Source: Brevibacterium picturae
GTDB taxonomy: Bacteria; Actinomycetota; Actinomycetes; Actinomycetales; Brevibacteriaceae
Direction: 5' to 3'
DNA: 64,000 bases
Assembly: GCF_900105045.1 (NCBI RefSeq)
Contig: NZ_LT629739.1
Span: forward strand, 1,240,001 to 1,304,000
Shown here: piece by piece, positions 35,764-44,379 of the stretch
Numbering within the stretch: position 1 is the stretch's first letter
Layout: each line of letters begins with the position of its first letter
The notes under the pieces: generated by a model
Told to the model about the DNA's origin: nothing
Databases searched by the model: none
What the model saw: only the letters and a program-made list of their open reading frames with translations
Translations under genes and position numbers: made by a program

Positions 35764-36372
35764 ATGAGTAAACGTGAGTACTCGAACACCCGTGAGCGAA
35801 TACTCGCCGCAGCCGCAGACATCATCGCCGAAGACGGCATAACGGCGAAGCTGAGCGTACGGGCGATCGCTGCGCGAGTAGGGGTGAGTACAGGGTCGCT
35901 GCGCCACCACTTCCCCACCCAGCAGGCACTGCGGGACGAAGTCATGCGGCGCGCCTATGACTGGATGCTGCCCGACACCGACATCCACAACTCCACACTT
36001 CCTGCCCGGGATCGGCTGGTCGAATGCCTTCGTCAAGTGCTGGCTACAGCCAGAGCCGGATCTGAAGCACGCGAGGCGATGACGGCGGTCAGCACTGCTT
36101 TCATCGTCGCGGACCAGAACGAACAGGTCCGCGAAACGTACCTCGCTATTCAGCGTGATGGGCAACGCAGAACAGAGGATTGGCTGCGCGTGCTCGCCGA
36201 TGAGGGCGGGATCCCCAACCGAGGCGACATCCCACGCTTTGCGCGCTTCCTGTGCACCGTCCTCGATGGCATCGCCCTCGAACGGGCTCTGCCTGCCGAG
36301 GACTCACTCGCGCAGCTGGAGACGCAGACTCTCTACGTAGCGGCCGACGCAGTGCTCGGGCATCACTCCTGA
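35764..36372 (+). CDS. TetR-family regulator
   Basis: A 202-aa TetR protein: TRERILAAAADIIAEDGITAKLSVRAIAARVGVSTGSLRHHFPTQQALRDEVM forms the HTH (residues ~9-58); the rest is a helical ligand domain. Likely represses itself and the divergent membrane protein through the twin palindromes. Its last 10 bp overlap the convergent VOC gene. Confidence 0.9.
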   Translation: MSKREYSNTRERILAAAADIIAEDGITAKLSVRAIAARVGVSTGSLRHHFPTQQALRDEVMRRAYDWMLPDTDIHNSTLPARDRLVECLRQVLATARAGSEAREAMTAVSTAFIVADQNEQVRETYLAIQRDGQRRTEDWLRVLADEGGIPNRGDIPRFARFLCTVLDGIALERALPAEDSLAQLETQTLYVAADAVLGHHS

Positions 36373-36782
36373 TCTGCGCCCGCACCCCGATACGTCCCGA
36401 AGCTCCACAGCACACCTTCGGGGTCGGTGACGCTGAAGTCCTTGGATCCGTAGTCCTGTTCGGTCAGCCCCATGACCTTCGTGGCACCGGCTGCGATCGC
36501 GCGATGATAGAGCTCCTCAACCCGGCCCGTGGCGATGTAGACCGAGCCGGCTGCGACTCCGGTCTTCGTCATGACACCGCCGTCATCGCGGACCGAACCG
36601 AGCATGACTCCCCCTCTTTCTGGCCAACGCAGTTCGGCGTGGTCGACTCGCTCGGGATCATCGGCGTTCGTGTATTCGGCGGCGACTTCGAAGCCGAAGG
36701 CGTCCTGTAGGAACGCGATCGCGGCCTTTGCATCTCGGTAGCGAAATGTCGGCCAGACATTGGTTCCGGTGGTCGTTGACAT
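36363..36782 (-). CDS. VOC-family (glyoxalase/bleomycin-resistance-like) protein
   Basis: A 139-aa VOC protein: WPTFRYRDAKAAIAFLQDAFGFEVAAEY, ERGGVMLGSVRDDGG, VYIATGRVEELYHRAIAAGA and SKDFSVTDPEGVLWSFGTY, the paired beta-alpha-beta modules of the glyoxalase fold. Start 36782 follows an AAAGGA site. It lies downstream of an AraC-type gene on the same strand, 134 bp apart, a pairing seen often in actinobacteria. Substrate unknown. Confidence 0.88.
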   Translation of the reverse strand: MSTTTGTNVWPTFRYRDAKAAIAFLQDAFGFEVAAEYTNADDPERVDHAELRWPERGGVMLGSVRDDGGVMTKTGVAAGSVYIATGRVEELYHRAIAAGATKVMGLTEQDYGSKDFSVTDPEGVLWSFGTYRGAGADQE

Positions 36783-36867
36783 GATGTGTCCTTTCCTCGT
36801 CGTATCGGTCCACACCATCGTGGCCCCGGCGCCACCTCGGCGGCTTGGACATTTGGGAACTGCGCGG

Positions 36868-36911
36868 GCCTCGGCGAGCGTCGGTGCAGCTGCACCGACG
36901 CTCGCCGAGGC
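36868..36911. repeat. 44-bp perfect palindrome
   Basis: Arms of 22 bp (36868-36889, GCCTCGGCGAGCGTCGG...; 36890-36911) meet without spacer. It lies between the AraC-type gene and the VOC gene on the same strand; the right arm contains one copy of the CGCCGAGGCGG 11-mer. Could be a terminator, an operator or an attenuator. Confidence 0.85.
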
Positions 36912-36916
36912 GGCGC

Positions 36917-37750
36917 TTACCGATCCAGCGACCAGCGATCTCGGTCCTGCCGCACCACGGGGTCCTGGGTCAGCCACAGGGACGGGCTGGTCCCTGTGAG
37001 CAGTCGGAAGTCGCGGTTGAGATGGGATTGGTCGGCATAACCGCAGGTCGCGGCGATATCTGCCAACGTTCGAGACTGCGCCGAGATCATTCGTCTCGCC
37101 CGATCGAATCGCATGACCCGCGCCGCTTCCTTGGGTCCGATGCCGAATTCTGCACGGAACACTCCGTTGAGGTGGCGTCTGCTCCAACCGATCCGATTCG
37201 CCACAAGTGAGACGGGCAGCCCGCCGTGACTGCGGGCGATCTGCTTCCAGGAGCTGACCACCTCGGGCCGAGGCTGGGTGCCTTCGTGGACGGCGCGCAC
37301 GAGGACCTCGTCGATGGCGTCGAAGCGGGCAGACCAGGTCGTGGCTTCGTTGACGCGTTCGTGCAGCTCGGCGGCGACGGGGCGTGAGATCTCGGCAAGG
37401 TCGTGCGTGCGGTGAGCGAGGTCGACGGCAGGGGTGTCGAAGAGGATGCGAGGAGCGAAGGGGGTGAAGTTGATCTGGATTCCGGCCATTGCGCCGTTGT
37501 GCCTGATGAGGGTGGGCCGCAGATGCAGGCCTGCGAGCAGTACGTCGAAGGACTCGGTGCTTTCGGTTGCCGCGTCGTATTGGTGCAGCGGTTCGTCGAT
37601 GGAGACGATGAACGTCAGGGTGCCCGATGGCAGCCCGAGATGTGTCCCGGCCGGGACGCCCGAAACGTCGTAGGCGACATAGTCACCCACGAAGGGGCTC
37701 AGGCGCGGGTGTGGCCTGCGAATGAGGTCATCCCGAGTCGCCGCGGACAT
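36917..37750 (-). CDS. AraC-family transcriptional regulator
   Basis: A 277-aa regulator: N-terminal ~130-residue sensor region (PHPRLSPFVGDYVAYDVSGVPAGTHLGLPSG) and C-terminal double HTH (GWSRRHLNGVFRAEFGIGPKEAARVMRFDRARRMI; LADIAATCGYADQSHLNRDFRLLTGTSP). Start at 37750 (MSAATRDD) favoured over 37792. The DUF6597-like sensor type is often found with VOC genes, as here. Confidence 0.9.
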   Translation of the reverse strand: MSAATRDDLIRRPHPRLSPFVGDYVAYDVSGVPAGTHLGLPSGTLTFIVSIDEPLHQYDAATESTESFDVLLAGLHLRPTLIRHNGAMAGIQINFTPFAPRILFDTPAVDLAHRTHDLAEISRPVAAELHERVNEATTWSARFDAIDEVLVRAVHEGTQPRPEVVSSWKQIARSHGGLPVSLVANRIGWSRRHLNGVFRAEFGIGPKEAARVMRFDRARRMISAQSRTLADIAATCGYADQSHLNRDFRLLTGTSPSLWLTQDPVVRQDRDRWSLDR

Positions 37751-37836
37751 GACAGCAGTGTAGACCCGGGGTCTGACACGGGCCTGGTCCACCGGCCGCT
37801 GTTCAGGTCTGCCCGCAGATCCTCAGACCGGGCACT

Positions 37837-38751
37837 TCACCCCTCAGCGGTCGCGCTCCACACCAGGTCAGTGAATTCCCTGTCGAGGTCGAGTCCGAAT
37901 TCAGTCGACAGCACCTCGGCGAATTCCGTGGCATCAGACAGGGTCCGTTCGTGTCGGTCGGGTCGCACACCGCCGATCATGCGCCGCAGTCGGCGCCCCT
38001 CCAAAGTGACCCTGCCGCCGTCAGGGAGCGGCAGAGCGAGAATTGGCGGACCGGTGAACCGCGCCCCGGGTTTAGTCGAGGTGAACCAGTTCGCCAGGTC
38101 GAGATCGGCCTGCGGGCGAGGGACTTCGCTGAACGCATAGACGGTGCGAAAGTCCTGGTCATCTCGCGTTCGTGATTGGAGCACCCAGTCGCTGTCGGCG
38201 CGCAGATGAGGCGTGAGAGCAGTCCTCGCGGGGACGATTCGGTGTTCGCCGTGGGACGTCATTCTGGCCGCAGCGGATTCGGAGAGTTCGAGCGCAGCTT
38301 CCGGTGTTCCCCCGCCGAAGCCGGGATCAATGAGTAAACGACGGCCGTCGAGGTCGACGATGGTCGCCTGGTGAGTCAGTGCTCCCGGTGCCGTCTGCCC
38401 GTCGCCGAGGTGGACTCGGGCCAGAATCGGGTGTGCCCTCAGCCCCAGTTCGGTGACGACCCCGCGGATGAGTGACGCATGCTCGTGGCAGTATCCGCCC
38501 CGACCATCAGTGAGCAGTTTGCCCGCGGGTCCGTCGACGTCGATGGCGACGGCTTCCAGGTCTCCCCTGGCGCGAAAGGCAACGACGTCGAGATTCTCAA
38601 AGCAGATCGAGTGCGTGTGCGCGACCAGGATCTCGTCGAGAAGTTCGAAAATCTGCGCACAAGATCCCTGAGCACGTCGGTGTAATTCGGGGGCGGAATC
38701 ACTCAACCCGAGCCGATCCGCATACCGACTGAGAAGCGAAACGTGCGTCAT
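37837..38751 (-). CDS. nat: Arylamine N-acetyltransferase
   Basis: A 304-aa NAT (PF00797), transferring acetyl from acetyl-CoA to arylamines or hydrazines. Catalytic triad visible: Cys in GRGGYCHEHASL, His in LTHQATIVDLDG, Asp in LLIDPGFGGG. Early block ICFENLDVV is the family's FENLD motif. Length is near the usual 270-290. The gene diverges from the ArsR-AHSA1 fusion gene across a 138-bp gap. Confidence 0.93.
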   Translation of the reverse strand: MTHVSLLSRYADRLGLSDSAPELHRRAQGSCAQIFELLDEILVAHTHSICFENLDVVAFRARGDLEAVAIDVDGPAGKLLTDGRGGYCHEHASLIRGVVTELGLRAHPILARVHLGDGQTAPGALTHQATIVDLDGRRLLIDPGFGGGTPEAALELSESAAARMTSHGEHRIVPARTALTPHLRADSDWVLQSRTRDDQDFRTVYAFSEVPRPQADLDLANWFTSTKPGARFTGPPILALPLPDGGRVTLEGRRLRRMIGGVRPDRHERTLSDATEFAEVLSTEFGLDLDREFTDLVWSATAEG

Positions 38752-38853
38752 GTGTCGACCTCCTTGGTGTGCCGCGCAGGCGTAATCATTGTCTGATTCG
38801 ATCCTATGACTGAGGGACTGGGAACCCTATTTCAGTTTGCTGCCGCCAACCCA

Positions 38854-38882
38854 TTGACATATGCAGGTAAATACCTGCATAT
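38854..38882 (+). promoter_or_regulatory. Promoter and operator of the ArsR-AHSA1 gene
   Basis: TTGACA (38854-38859) is followed at 17-18 bp by CATATT; the dyad ATATGCAGGTA (38859-38869) / TACCTGCATAT (38872-38882) fills spacer and -10. Predicted transcription start coincides with the GTG at 38890, so the mRNA is probably leaderless and autorepressed. Confidence 0.75.
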
Positions 38883-38889
38883 TAGAGAT

Positions 38890-39687
38890 GTGACCGACGC
38901 CGACACACTCGACAAAGTATTCAAAGCCCTCGCCGACCCAACCCGCCGACGACTCCTTGACGTCCTCCGCCAAGAGGACGGGCAGTCACTGAGCGAACTC
39001 TGCGAAGGCCTCTCGATGGCCAGACAGTCAGTGACACAGCACTTGAATCTGCTCGTCGACGCCGACCTGGTCGCGATCGTCCGCCACGGACGAGAACGAC
39101 GACACTACCTGAACTCGCACCCGATCCATGAGATGCAGAATCGATGGACCCGCGACTTCGACCAGCACCACTTCGACGTCATCGACGCCGTCAAGAGAAG
39201 AGCTGAGGAGACAGCCATGACCACCACCGAAGAATTTCCCGATTTCGTCTATGTCACCTATATCCGAGCCACTCCGCAGCAGGTGTGGGACGCGCTCACC
39301 GACCCCGAGATCACGCGCCTGTACTGGGACGATGTCGCCGTCGTCTCCGATTGGCAGGTCGGGTCGTCATGGGCTCATCACAAAGGCGGACCGGACCGTA
39401 AAGCCGATGTCTGGGGCAAGATCCTTGAGACCGATCCACCGAAAAAACTCGTCTTCACCTTCCAACCCATCGACCAGGACCTCGACGACGAGGGCTCCGT
39501 CGCCTCCTACCTTATCGAGCAGTCCGGCGAAGTGGTGAAACTGACCGTCACCCACACGAACTTCGCCGACGCCGGCCTGCACACCGGAGTTTCGAAGGGC
39601 TGGCCCGCGGTTCTCGCCGGACTCAAGTCCTACCTGGAGACCGGTCAGGCACTGCCCGACGACAGCTGGGACATGGCTGTGCGCTGA
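38890..39687 (+). CDS. ArsR-type HTH fused to AHSA1/SRPBCC domain
   Basis: A 265-aa two-domain protein. Residues ~1-100: ArsR winged helix (KVFKALADPTRRRLLDVLRQEDGQSLSELCEGLSMARQSVTQHLNLLVDADLV). Residues ~115-265: AHSA1-like SRPBCC domain (TYIRATPQQVWDALTDPEITRLYWDD; VSKGWPAVLAGLKSYLETGQ). These two are usually separate, overlapping genes. GTG 38890 is supported by the promoter just upstream. Inside the gene, GAGGAG (39205-39210) precedes an in-frame ATG at 39217 that begins the SRPBCC domain, so a second, shorter product is possible. Confidence 0.88.
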   Translation: MTDADTLDKVFKALADPTRRRLLDVLRQEDGQSLSELCEGLSMARQSVTQHLNLLVDADLVAIVRHGRERRHYLNSHPIHEMQNRWTRDFDQHHFDVIDAVKRRAEETAMTTTEEFPDFVYVTYIRATPQQVWDALTDPEITRLYWDDVAVVSDWQVGSSWAHHKGGPDRKADVWGKILETDPPKKLVFTFQPIDQDLDDEGSVASYLIEQSGEVVKLTVTHTNFADAGLHTGVSKGWPAVLAGLKSYLETGQALPDDSWDMAVR

Positions 39688-39693
39688 GCACCG

Positions 39694-40023
39694 TCACTCC
39701 TGCAGAGCAGATTCCTCCTGAAGCACAGACTCCAGCAGGCCCGGGAAACGGGCATCGATGTCGTCCCGACGCAGTGTCAGGCGACGGTTCCGCCCGTGCA
39801 GTTCGCTGATGATGACACCGGCTTCGCGCAGCACCTTGACCTGATGCGAGCGCGTCGACTTCGGCGCGTTCGGATCCAGCGCCGAGCAGTTCGCCATGTC
39901 CAGCGGCCCGGATCGCAGCTGCTGGACCAGAGCCAGTCTGGCCTCGTCGCTCAGCGCGAATAGCACAGACGTCAGTTCGATGTCCTCACGATCGGGATGC
40001 GGCAGTTTCTCATTGGCAACCAT
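39694..40023 (-). CDS. ArsR-family regulator
   Basis: A 109-aa winged-helix protein: ELTSVLFALSDEARLALVQQLRSGPLDMANCSALDPNAPKSTRSHQVKVLREAGVI, then LHGRNRRLTLRRDDIDARFPGLLESV. The tail resembles that of the 111-aa regulator at 61876-62211 (DDLDARFPGLLDAV), so the two are paralogues. It diverges from the MFS gene at 40072 and probably represses it. Start 40023 overlaps the operator-like sequence TAGTTCGATA. Confidence 0.88.
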   Translation of the reverse strand: MVANEKLPHPDREDIELTSVLFALSDEARLALVQQLRSGPLDMANCSALDPNAPKSTRSHQVKVLREAGVIISELHGRNRRLTLRRDDIDARFPGLLESVLQEESALQE

Positions 40024-40043
40024 AGTTCGATAATAGTTGAACT
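40023..40043. promoter_or_regulatory. Putative ArsR operator (ArsR/MFS divergon)
   Basis: Dyad AGTTC (40024-40028) - 10 bp - GAACT (40039-40043), containing TAGTTCGATA, which recurs before the paralogous ArsR gene at 61774-61783. TTGAAC (40037-40042) and TATAGC (40058-40063) may be the MFS promoter, with unusually short spacing. Confidence 0.5.
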
Positions 40044-40071
40044 GTTTGAGAATGTCGTATAGCCTCCAAGA

Positions 40072-41352
40072 ATGGTTCCAAAAGTTTCGAACACTATGGA
40101 AGAAGCTCCTGCTCCCGCAGTTCAGCCGGCACCCACCTATGTCTGGTGGTCGCGCGAGCGCTGGCGTCTGCGCCTGGTCCTGATTGCCACCTCGGCAATG
40201 ATGGCCGGCGCCAGCGCTCCGTCGCCGTTCTACCCCGTTATCCAGGACGAGTTCGGCTTCGCTCCGGTGATGATCACGGTGGTCTTCGCCGCCTATGCCG
40301 TGGCATTGCTGGCTGCACTGCTCACTGCCGGCGCACTCTCCGATCACATCGGACGTCGTCCCGTCATCTGCGCGGCCTTCGTCGTGCTTGCCATCAGCAT
40401 GGTTCTGTTCTGGCATGCCGACAGTGCTGCGGCACTGATCCTCTCCCGAGTCGTCCAAGGAATTGCCAGTGGAATTCTGCTGTCGACCCTCTCGGCGACG
40501 GTCGTCGATCTGGAACTGCCGCACAAGCCGGGCTCTGCCTCCTCGTGGAACGCAATCTCTGCGATGGCAGGCCTGGCCATCGGCGGGCTGTTTGCGGGAG
40601 CGACTCTCTCCCTGTTCGTCGACGGCAGCGGCGCCGCAGTGGTCTTCGGAACCCTCGTGTGCACCTATCTGCTGCTGGCCACCATCATCTGGGTCTTGCC
40701 GGAGACCTCGGCCCGACGCCGAGGAGCCTGGGCATCACTGCTGCCGCGAGCGGCCCTGCCGCGGGAAGTCCGCAAGGCATTCCTGTTCGCGGTGCCGGCC
40801 TTCGTCGCCGGCTGGGCCACAGGAGGGTTATACCTCTCCCTCGGCGCCAACATCATCACCACCGAGTTCCATTCCAGTTCCCACCTGCTCAGCGGTCTCA
40901 TCGTCACGATGCTCGCCGGCGCCGGAGGGTTGGCAGGATTCTTCATGCGCAATCGATCCGCGCGCACCGTCACCCTCTACGGCACGATCTCACTCGCTGT
41001 CGGCAGCACCCTGACGCTGGTGGCGCTCTCCCTCAGTTCGCCCGAACTGTACTGCCTTGCTGTCGTCATCACTGGAACCGGCTTCGGCACCGCATTCCCC
41101 GGAGCCTTGCAGACCATCCAAGCAGTCGTGAAGTCCGAGGCCAACGCCGAGGTGATGGCCGCGGTCTTCGTCGTCTGCTACCTTGCGTTCGGACTTCCGG
41201 TCGTCATCGCCGGGATCCTCGTCCCCGCCATCGGACTCTTCGCAACCGCCTGTTGGTACGGGGCGTTCGTTGCGTTTCTGGCCTTGTGCGCGGCGCTGCT
41301 GCGATGGTTTGGTGGCGGGCGCTCTCATCCTGCCGACGCCCGGATCGCCTGA
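40072..41352 (+). CDS. MFS transporter (12 TM)
   Basis: A 426-aa major facilitator protein. Motif A appears as GALSDHIGRRPVICAAFVVLAI after TM2; 12 hydrophobic segments; RVVQGIASGILLSTLSATVVDLE resembles motif C of drug exporters. Start at 40072 lacks a Shine-Dalgarno; it may be leaderless, or translation may begin at 40096 (MEEAPAPAVQ). Controlled probably by the divergent ArsR. Ends 2 bp before the convergent DUF1989 gene. Confidence 0.9.
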   Translation: MVPKVSNTMEEAPAPAVQPAPTYVWWSRERWRLRLVLIATSAMMAGASAPSPFYPVIQDEFGFAPVMITVVFAAYAVALLAALLTAGALSDHIGRRPVICAAFVVLAISMVLFWHADSAAALILSRVVQGIASGILLSTLSATVVDLELPHKPGSASSWNAISAMAGLAIGGLFAGATLSLFVDGSGAAVVFGTLVCTYLLLATIIWVLPETSARRRGAWASLLPRAALPREVRKAFLFAVPAFVAGWATGGLYLSLGANIITTEFHSSSHLLSGLIVTMLAGAGGLAGFFMRNRSARTVTLYGTISLAVGSTLTLVALSLSSPELYCLAVVITGTGFGTAFPGALQTIQAVVKSEANAEVMAAVFVVCYLAFGLPVVIAGILVPAIGLFATACWYGAFVAFLALCAALLRWFGGGRSHPADARIA

Positions 41353-41354
41353 GC

Positions 41355-42197
41355 TCACACCCAGGTCTGGGGCTTCAGTCCGTGCCCACCCCGGTAGTTC
41401 GGTGAGCTCGGTTCGCTCCAGTCGCCGAGGAGGTTCTCCGGCAGCGCGTAGACGGTGACCTTGAGCGGGTGGCAGGTCTCGACCGGGTCTTCGTTGCCCT
41501 CGCCGAACATCGGCTTGGACAGGTCTCCCCCGGGACAGGTCGAGAGCGCTGCCAACAGATCCTGCTCCGCGAAGAACTCGAAATGGTCGCCCGGCTGGGC
41601 GGGACAGGTCTTCATGAAGTATTCGTCATTGTCGTTCAGGCCCGTGCATTGGAAGATGTTGAGGACATCGTGGACGTCGAACTCCGTCAGCCCGAACGGG
41701 AGGACAGCGCGGACCAGATTGGAGTGGCAGTGGTAGTCGAAGTCGACGCCGTTGAGCATCGTGGAGACATACGGGTCGCACCGTGTGCCCAATGTGTCGT
41801 GGAGGCGTCCACCCTCGGCATCTGTTCCATAGTCGGCCAAGGTGTCGCCGACGATCGTGGCCATCGGTCGAAGGAACGGCAGGGTCGACCACAGGCGGTC
41901 GAACGTCGACAGGTGCGCGGCCTGGAGCTGGCGGGTCCGTGATGCCCAGAATCTCTCTCGGGGGTCGTGACGGTTCCACAGGTTGAGGTCGCCGACTTGA
42001 GGCCCGTCGACGGTTGAGATCCGGCAGACGTGCCCGGCAGGCACGTCCCACGCTTGTCCAGAACGGATCGGGATCGTGAATTCCTCGACCACGCGACGGT
42101 CGTCGGCACTGCCCCCGATCGCTGAGTAGAAGTCACGGTCGGTTTCGAGGGCGGGGCCTTGATAGGCGGCTTCGGTCAATCGCGGTTCGTGCGGCAT
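41355..42197 (-). CDS. DUF1989 family protein (urea-carboxylase-associated / carboxyguanidine-deiminase-like)
   Basis: A 280-aa DUF1989 protein (PF09347). Blocks: IRSGQAWDVPAGHVCRISTVDGPQVGDLNLWN, CDPYVSTMLNGVDFDYHCHSNLVRAV, DVLNIFQCTGLNDNDEYF, with Cys/His ligands that may bind metal. Two such proteins form carboxyguanidine deiminase in guanidine degraders; here there is a single copy and no carboxylase, so its substrate differs or is supplied elsewhere. Last gene of TTT operon 2 (62 bp after tctA). Start 42197 chosen for the GGAAGGA site upstream. Confidence 0.85.
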   Translation of the reverse strand: MPHEPRLTEAAYQGPALETDRDFYSAIGGSADDRRVVEEFTIPIRSGQAWDVPAGHVCRISTVDGPQVGDLNLWNRHDPRERFWASRTRQLQAAHLSTFDRLWSTLPFLRPMATIVGDTLADYGTDAEGGRLHDTLGTRCDPYVSTMLNGVDFDYHCHSNLVRAVLPFGLTEFDVHDVLNIFQCTGLNDNDEYFMKTCPAQPGDHFEFFAEQDLLAALSTCPGGDLSKPMFGEGNEDPVETCHPLKVTVYALPENLLGDWSEPSSPNYRGGHGLKPQTWV

Positions 42198-42259
42198 GTG
42201 GTGTCCTTCCGTCTGTTCCAAGATGCCCTCCATCAGTATCATCACCGAGTCAGCATGAT

Positions 42260-43780
42260 CTACTTACTCACTGACTCCTTCTCATCCACAGCGCCTTGCC
42301 TCCCCAACATCCGTTTCCACGGCAGTGCGGTCAGCAAGGAGAGAGCGGCGACGGCCAGGAACACCATGACGATCGGCTGGGAGATGACTGCGCCGAAGTC
42401 TCCACCGGTCAGACCCAGTGCCTGCTGCAGATTGCGTTCGAGCATCTCCCCGAGGACCAGCCCGATGACCAGCAGTGCCGGTGACATGCCGACCAATCGC
42501 ATCACATAACCCAGGATGCCGAAGCCCAGGGCGATGTAAACGTCGGTCGCGGTGTTGTTGATGCTGTAGCACGAGATCAGAGCCAGCATGAGAACGACGG
42601 GCGCCATGTAGGGCATCGGGATTGCAAGGATCTTGGCCAGCAGAGGCGAGGCTGTGATGTTGATGATGACGCCGAGGACGGCACTGATCAGGAGCGCTCC
42701 GATGATGCTCCAGCCCAGCGCCGGGTTCGCCTCGAAGAAACCAGGTCCGGGGTTGAGCCCATACATCATCAGGTACGCCAGCAGCACCGCGGTTGTGCCT
42801 GATCCCGGGATGCCCAGGGTGAGCAGCGGGACCATGGATCCCGACACGGCAGCGTTGTTTGCCGCCTCGGGTGCGACGAGCCCTCGCACTGCGCCTCTGC
42901 CCATCCCCGCCCAGGCGGGCGCCAGTCGCTTCTCCAGACCGTAGGAGAAGAACGCGGCGATCGTTGTGCCTGCGCCGGGGAGGACTCCGGCAATGAATCC
43001 GATGACCGATCCGCGCAACCCTGGCAATGTTCCCTGCTTGAGCTCACTTTTGGTCGGGAGGAAACGGCCACTGAGACGCGACAGACTCGGGCCGCTGTTG
43101 CCCATCATGGTGCTGGCGAGGATCTCACCGACACCGAATACGCCGATGATCGCCACGATCGGTTCGATCCCCTCGAGCAGAGTGAAGGTTCCGAAGGTGA
43201 ATCGCGGCAGACCGGACTGGAGTTCGATGCCGACTGTGGAGATTGCAACACCGATGACCACAGCGGTCAGGCCGAGCATCGGAGCGTTGCCGACCAGGGT
43301 GGCGCTGAGCACAAGCGCCATGACGACCACGGCGAAGTACGCGGCGGGGCCGAACGCCAGTCCCAGCTCCGACATCGGTCCTGCGATGAATGCCAGTCCC
43401 AGGAACGCCAGTAGGCTGCCCATGAACGAGGCGAGCGCTGAGATCGACAGGGCAGTGGCGGCTTTGCCCTTGAGCGCCATCGGATGACCGTCGAGGGTGG
43501 TCATGATCGCCCCCGGGTCGCCCGGGATATTGAGCAGGATCGCCGAAATCCGACCTCCGTATTCCGCACCCAGATAGAGGGAGACCATCAACGGCAGAGA
43601 CAGCTCGGCGGGCATCGTGATCGCCACCGGCAGGAGCAGCGCGATCGCCGTTGACGGCCCGACCCCGGGGAGCAGGCCGGCAACGGTTCCCAGAAGCACG
43701 CCGACAAGAATGACGAGAAGCAGGATCGGCGAAGTGGTGATCGAGCCCAAAGCACCCATCAGTTCGGTCCACGAGTTCAT
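42260..43780 (-). CDS. tctA: TTT large membrane subunit (TctA), operon 2
   Basis: A 506-aa TctA permease: GLLPGVGPSTAIALLLPVAITMPAE, YLGAEYGGRISAILLNIPGDPGA, GVLPGAGTTIAAFFSYGLEKRL, APEAANNAAVSGSMVPLLTLGIPGSGTTAVLL. Closer to the classical TctA form than the operon 1 copy. Start 43780 overlaps tctB by 4 bp. Confidence 0.95.
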   Translation of the reverse strand: MNSWTELMGALGSITTSPILLLVILVGVLLGTVAGLLPGVGPSTAIALLLPVAITMPAELSLPLMVSLYLGAEYGGRISAILLNIPGDPGAIMTTLDGHPMALKGKAATALSISALASFMGSLLAFLGLAFIAGPMSELGLAFGPAAYFAVVVMALVLSATLVGNAPMLGLTAVVIGVAISTVGIELQSGLPRFTFGTFTLLEGIEPIVAIIGVFGVGEILASTMMGNSGPSLSRLSGRFLPTKSELKQGTLPGLRGSVIGFIAGVLPGAGTTIAAFFSYGLEKRLAPAWAGMGRGAVRGLVAPEAANNAAVSGSMVPLLTLGIPGSGTTAVLLAYLMMYGLNPGPGFFEANPALGWSIIGALLISAVLGVIINITASPLLAKILAIPMPYMAPVVLMLALISCYSINNTATDVYIALGFGILGYVMRLVGMSPALLVIGLVLGEMLERNLQQALGLTGGDFGAVISQPIVMVFLAVAALSLLTALPWKRMLGRQGAVDEKESVSK

Positions 43781-44379
43781 AGGTTCAGACCTCCGAAGAG
43801 CAGGTATTCGATCCAACCGACTGGCAACAGCACGTTCAACCACACGTCGAAGACGAGGAAGAGCACGAGCCCGATGGCCAGTCCCACGACCAGCAGCCAC
43901 AGGGCGCGTTTGAGTGACAGCCGCACTCCGAAGACGAATGCGGTGGTCAGTACAGAGAAGACTGCGGCCGCCTCAGCGAATCCGATCAGGAAGATCGAGG
44001 CGGTGAACAGCGCAAAGAGCACGACGCAGATCGCGACTCGCAACAGCTCGGTCGCTGACACCGCCCGCACTTCGACGCGTCTGCGCACCAGCGTGAGCAC
44101 ACCGAGCGCCGTAGTGCAGATCAGCACGATTGCCACGACGACTGGAAAGGTCTTGGGTCCGATGCCTTCGTCGGTTTCGGCGTTGGGCAGCAGTAGGGCG
44201 TTGACCAGATAGCAAACGGCGATCACCACCAGAAGCACCGACGCGACCCCCGTTGATATGGTGGTGCTCCCGGGCTCCGGCCCTGTCTTGTCAGGCAGCA
44301 CATTGTCATTGGGAGTGCTGCCGGGGGCTGTGCCCTCGGATGGGTCGGGAGATTCTGTCTGTGTCGGTTCGTATGTCAT
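43777..44379 (-). CDS. tctB: TTT small membrane subunit (TctB), operon 2
   Basis: A 200-aa TctB-type protein: acidic, Pro/Ser/Thr-rich N-terminus of ~45 residues, then four helices (VASVLLVVIAVCYLVNALLL; FPVVVAIVLICTTALGVLTL; ICVVLFALFTASIFLIGF; LLVVGLAIGLVLFLVFDVWL). Overlaps neighbours by 4 bp on both sides. Start 44379 (MTYEPTQTES). Confidence 0.88.
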   Translation of the reverse strand: MTYEPTQTESPDPSEGTAPGSTPNDNVLPDKTGPEPGSTTISTGVASVLLVVIAVCYLVNALLLPNAETDEGIGPKTFPVVVAIVLICTTALGVLTLVRRRVEVRAVSATELLRVAICVVLFALFTASIFLIGFAEAAAVFSVLTTAFVFGVRLSLKRALWLLVVGLAIGLVLFLVFDVWLNVLLPVGWIEYLLFGGLNL

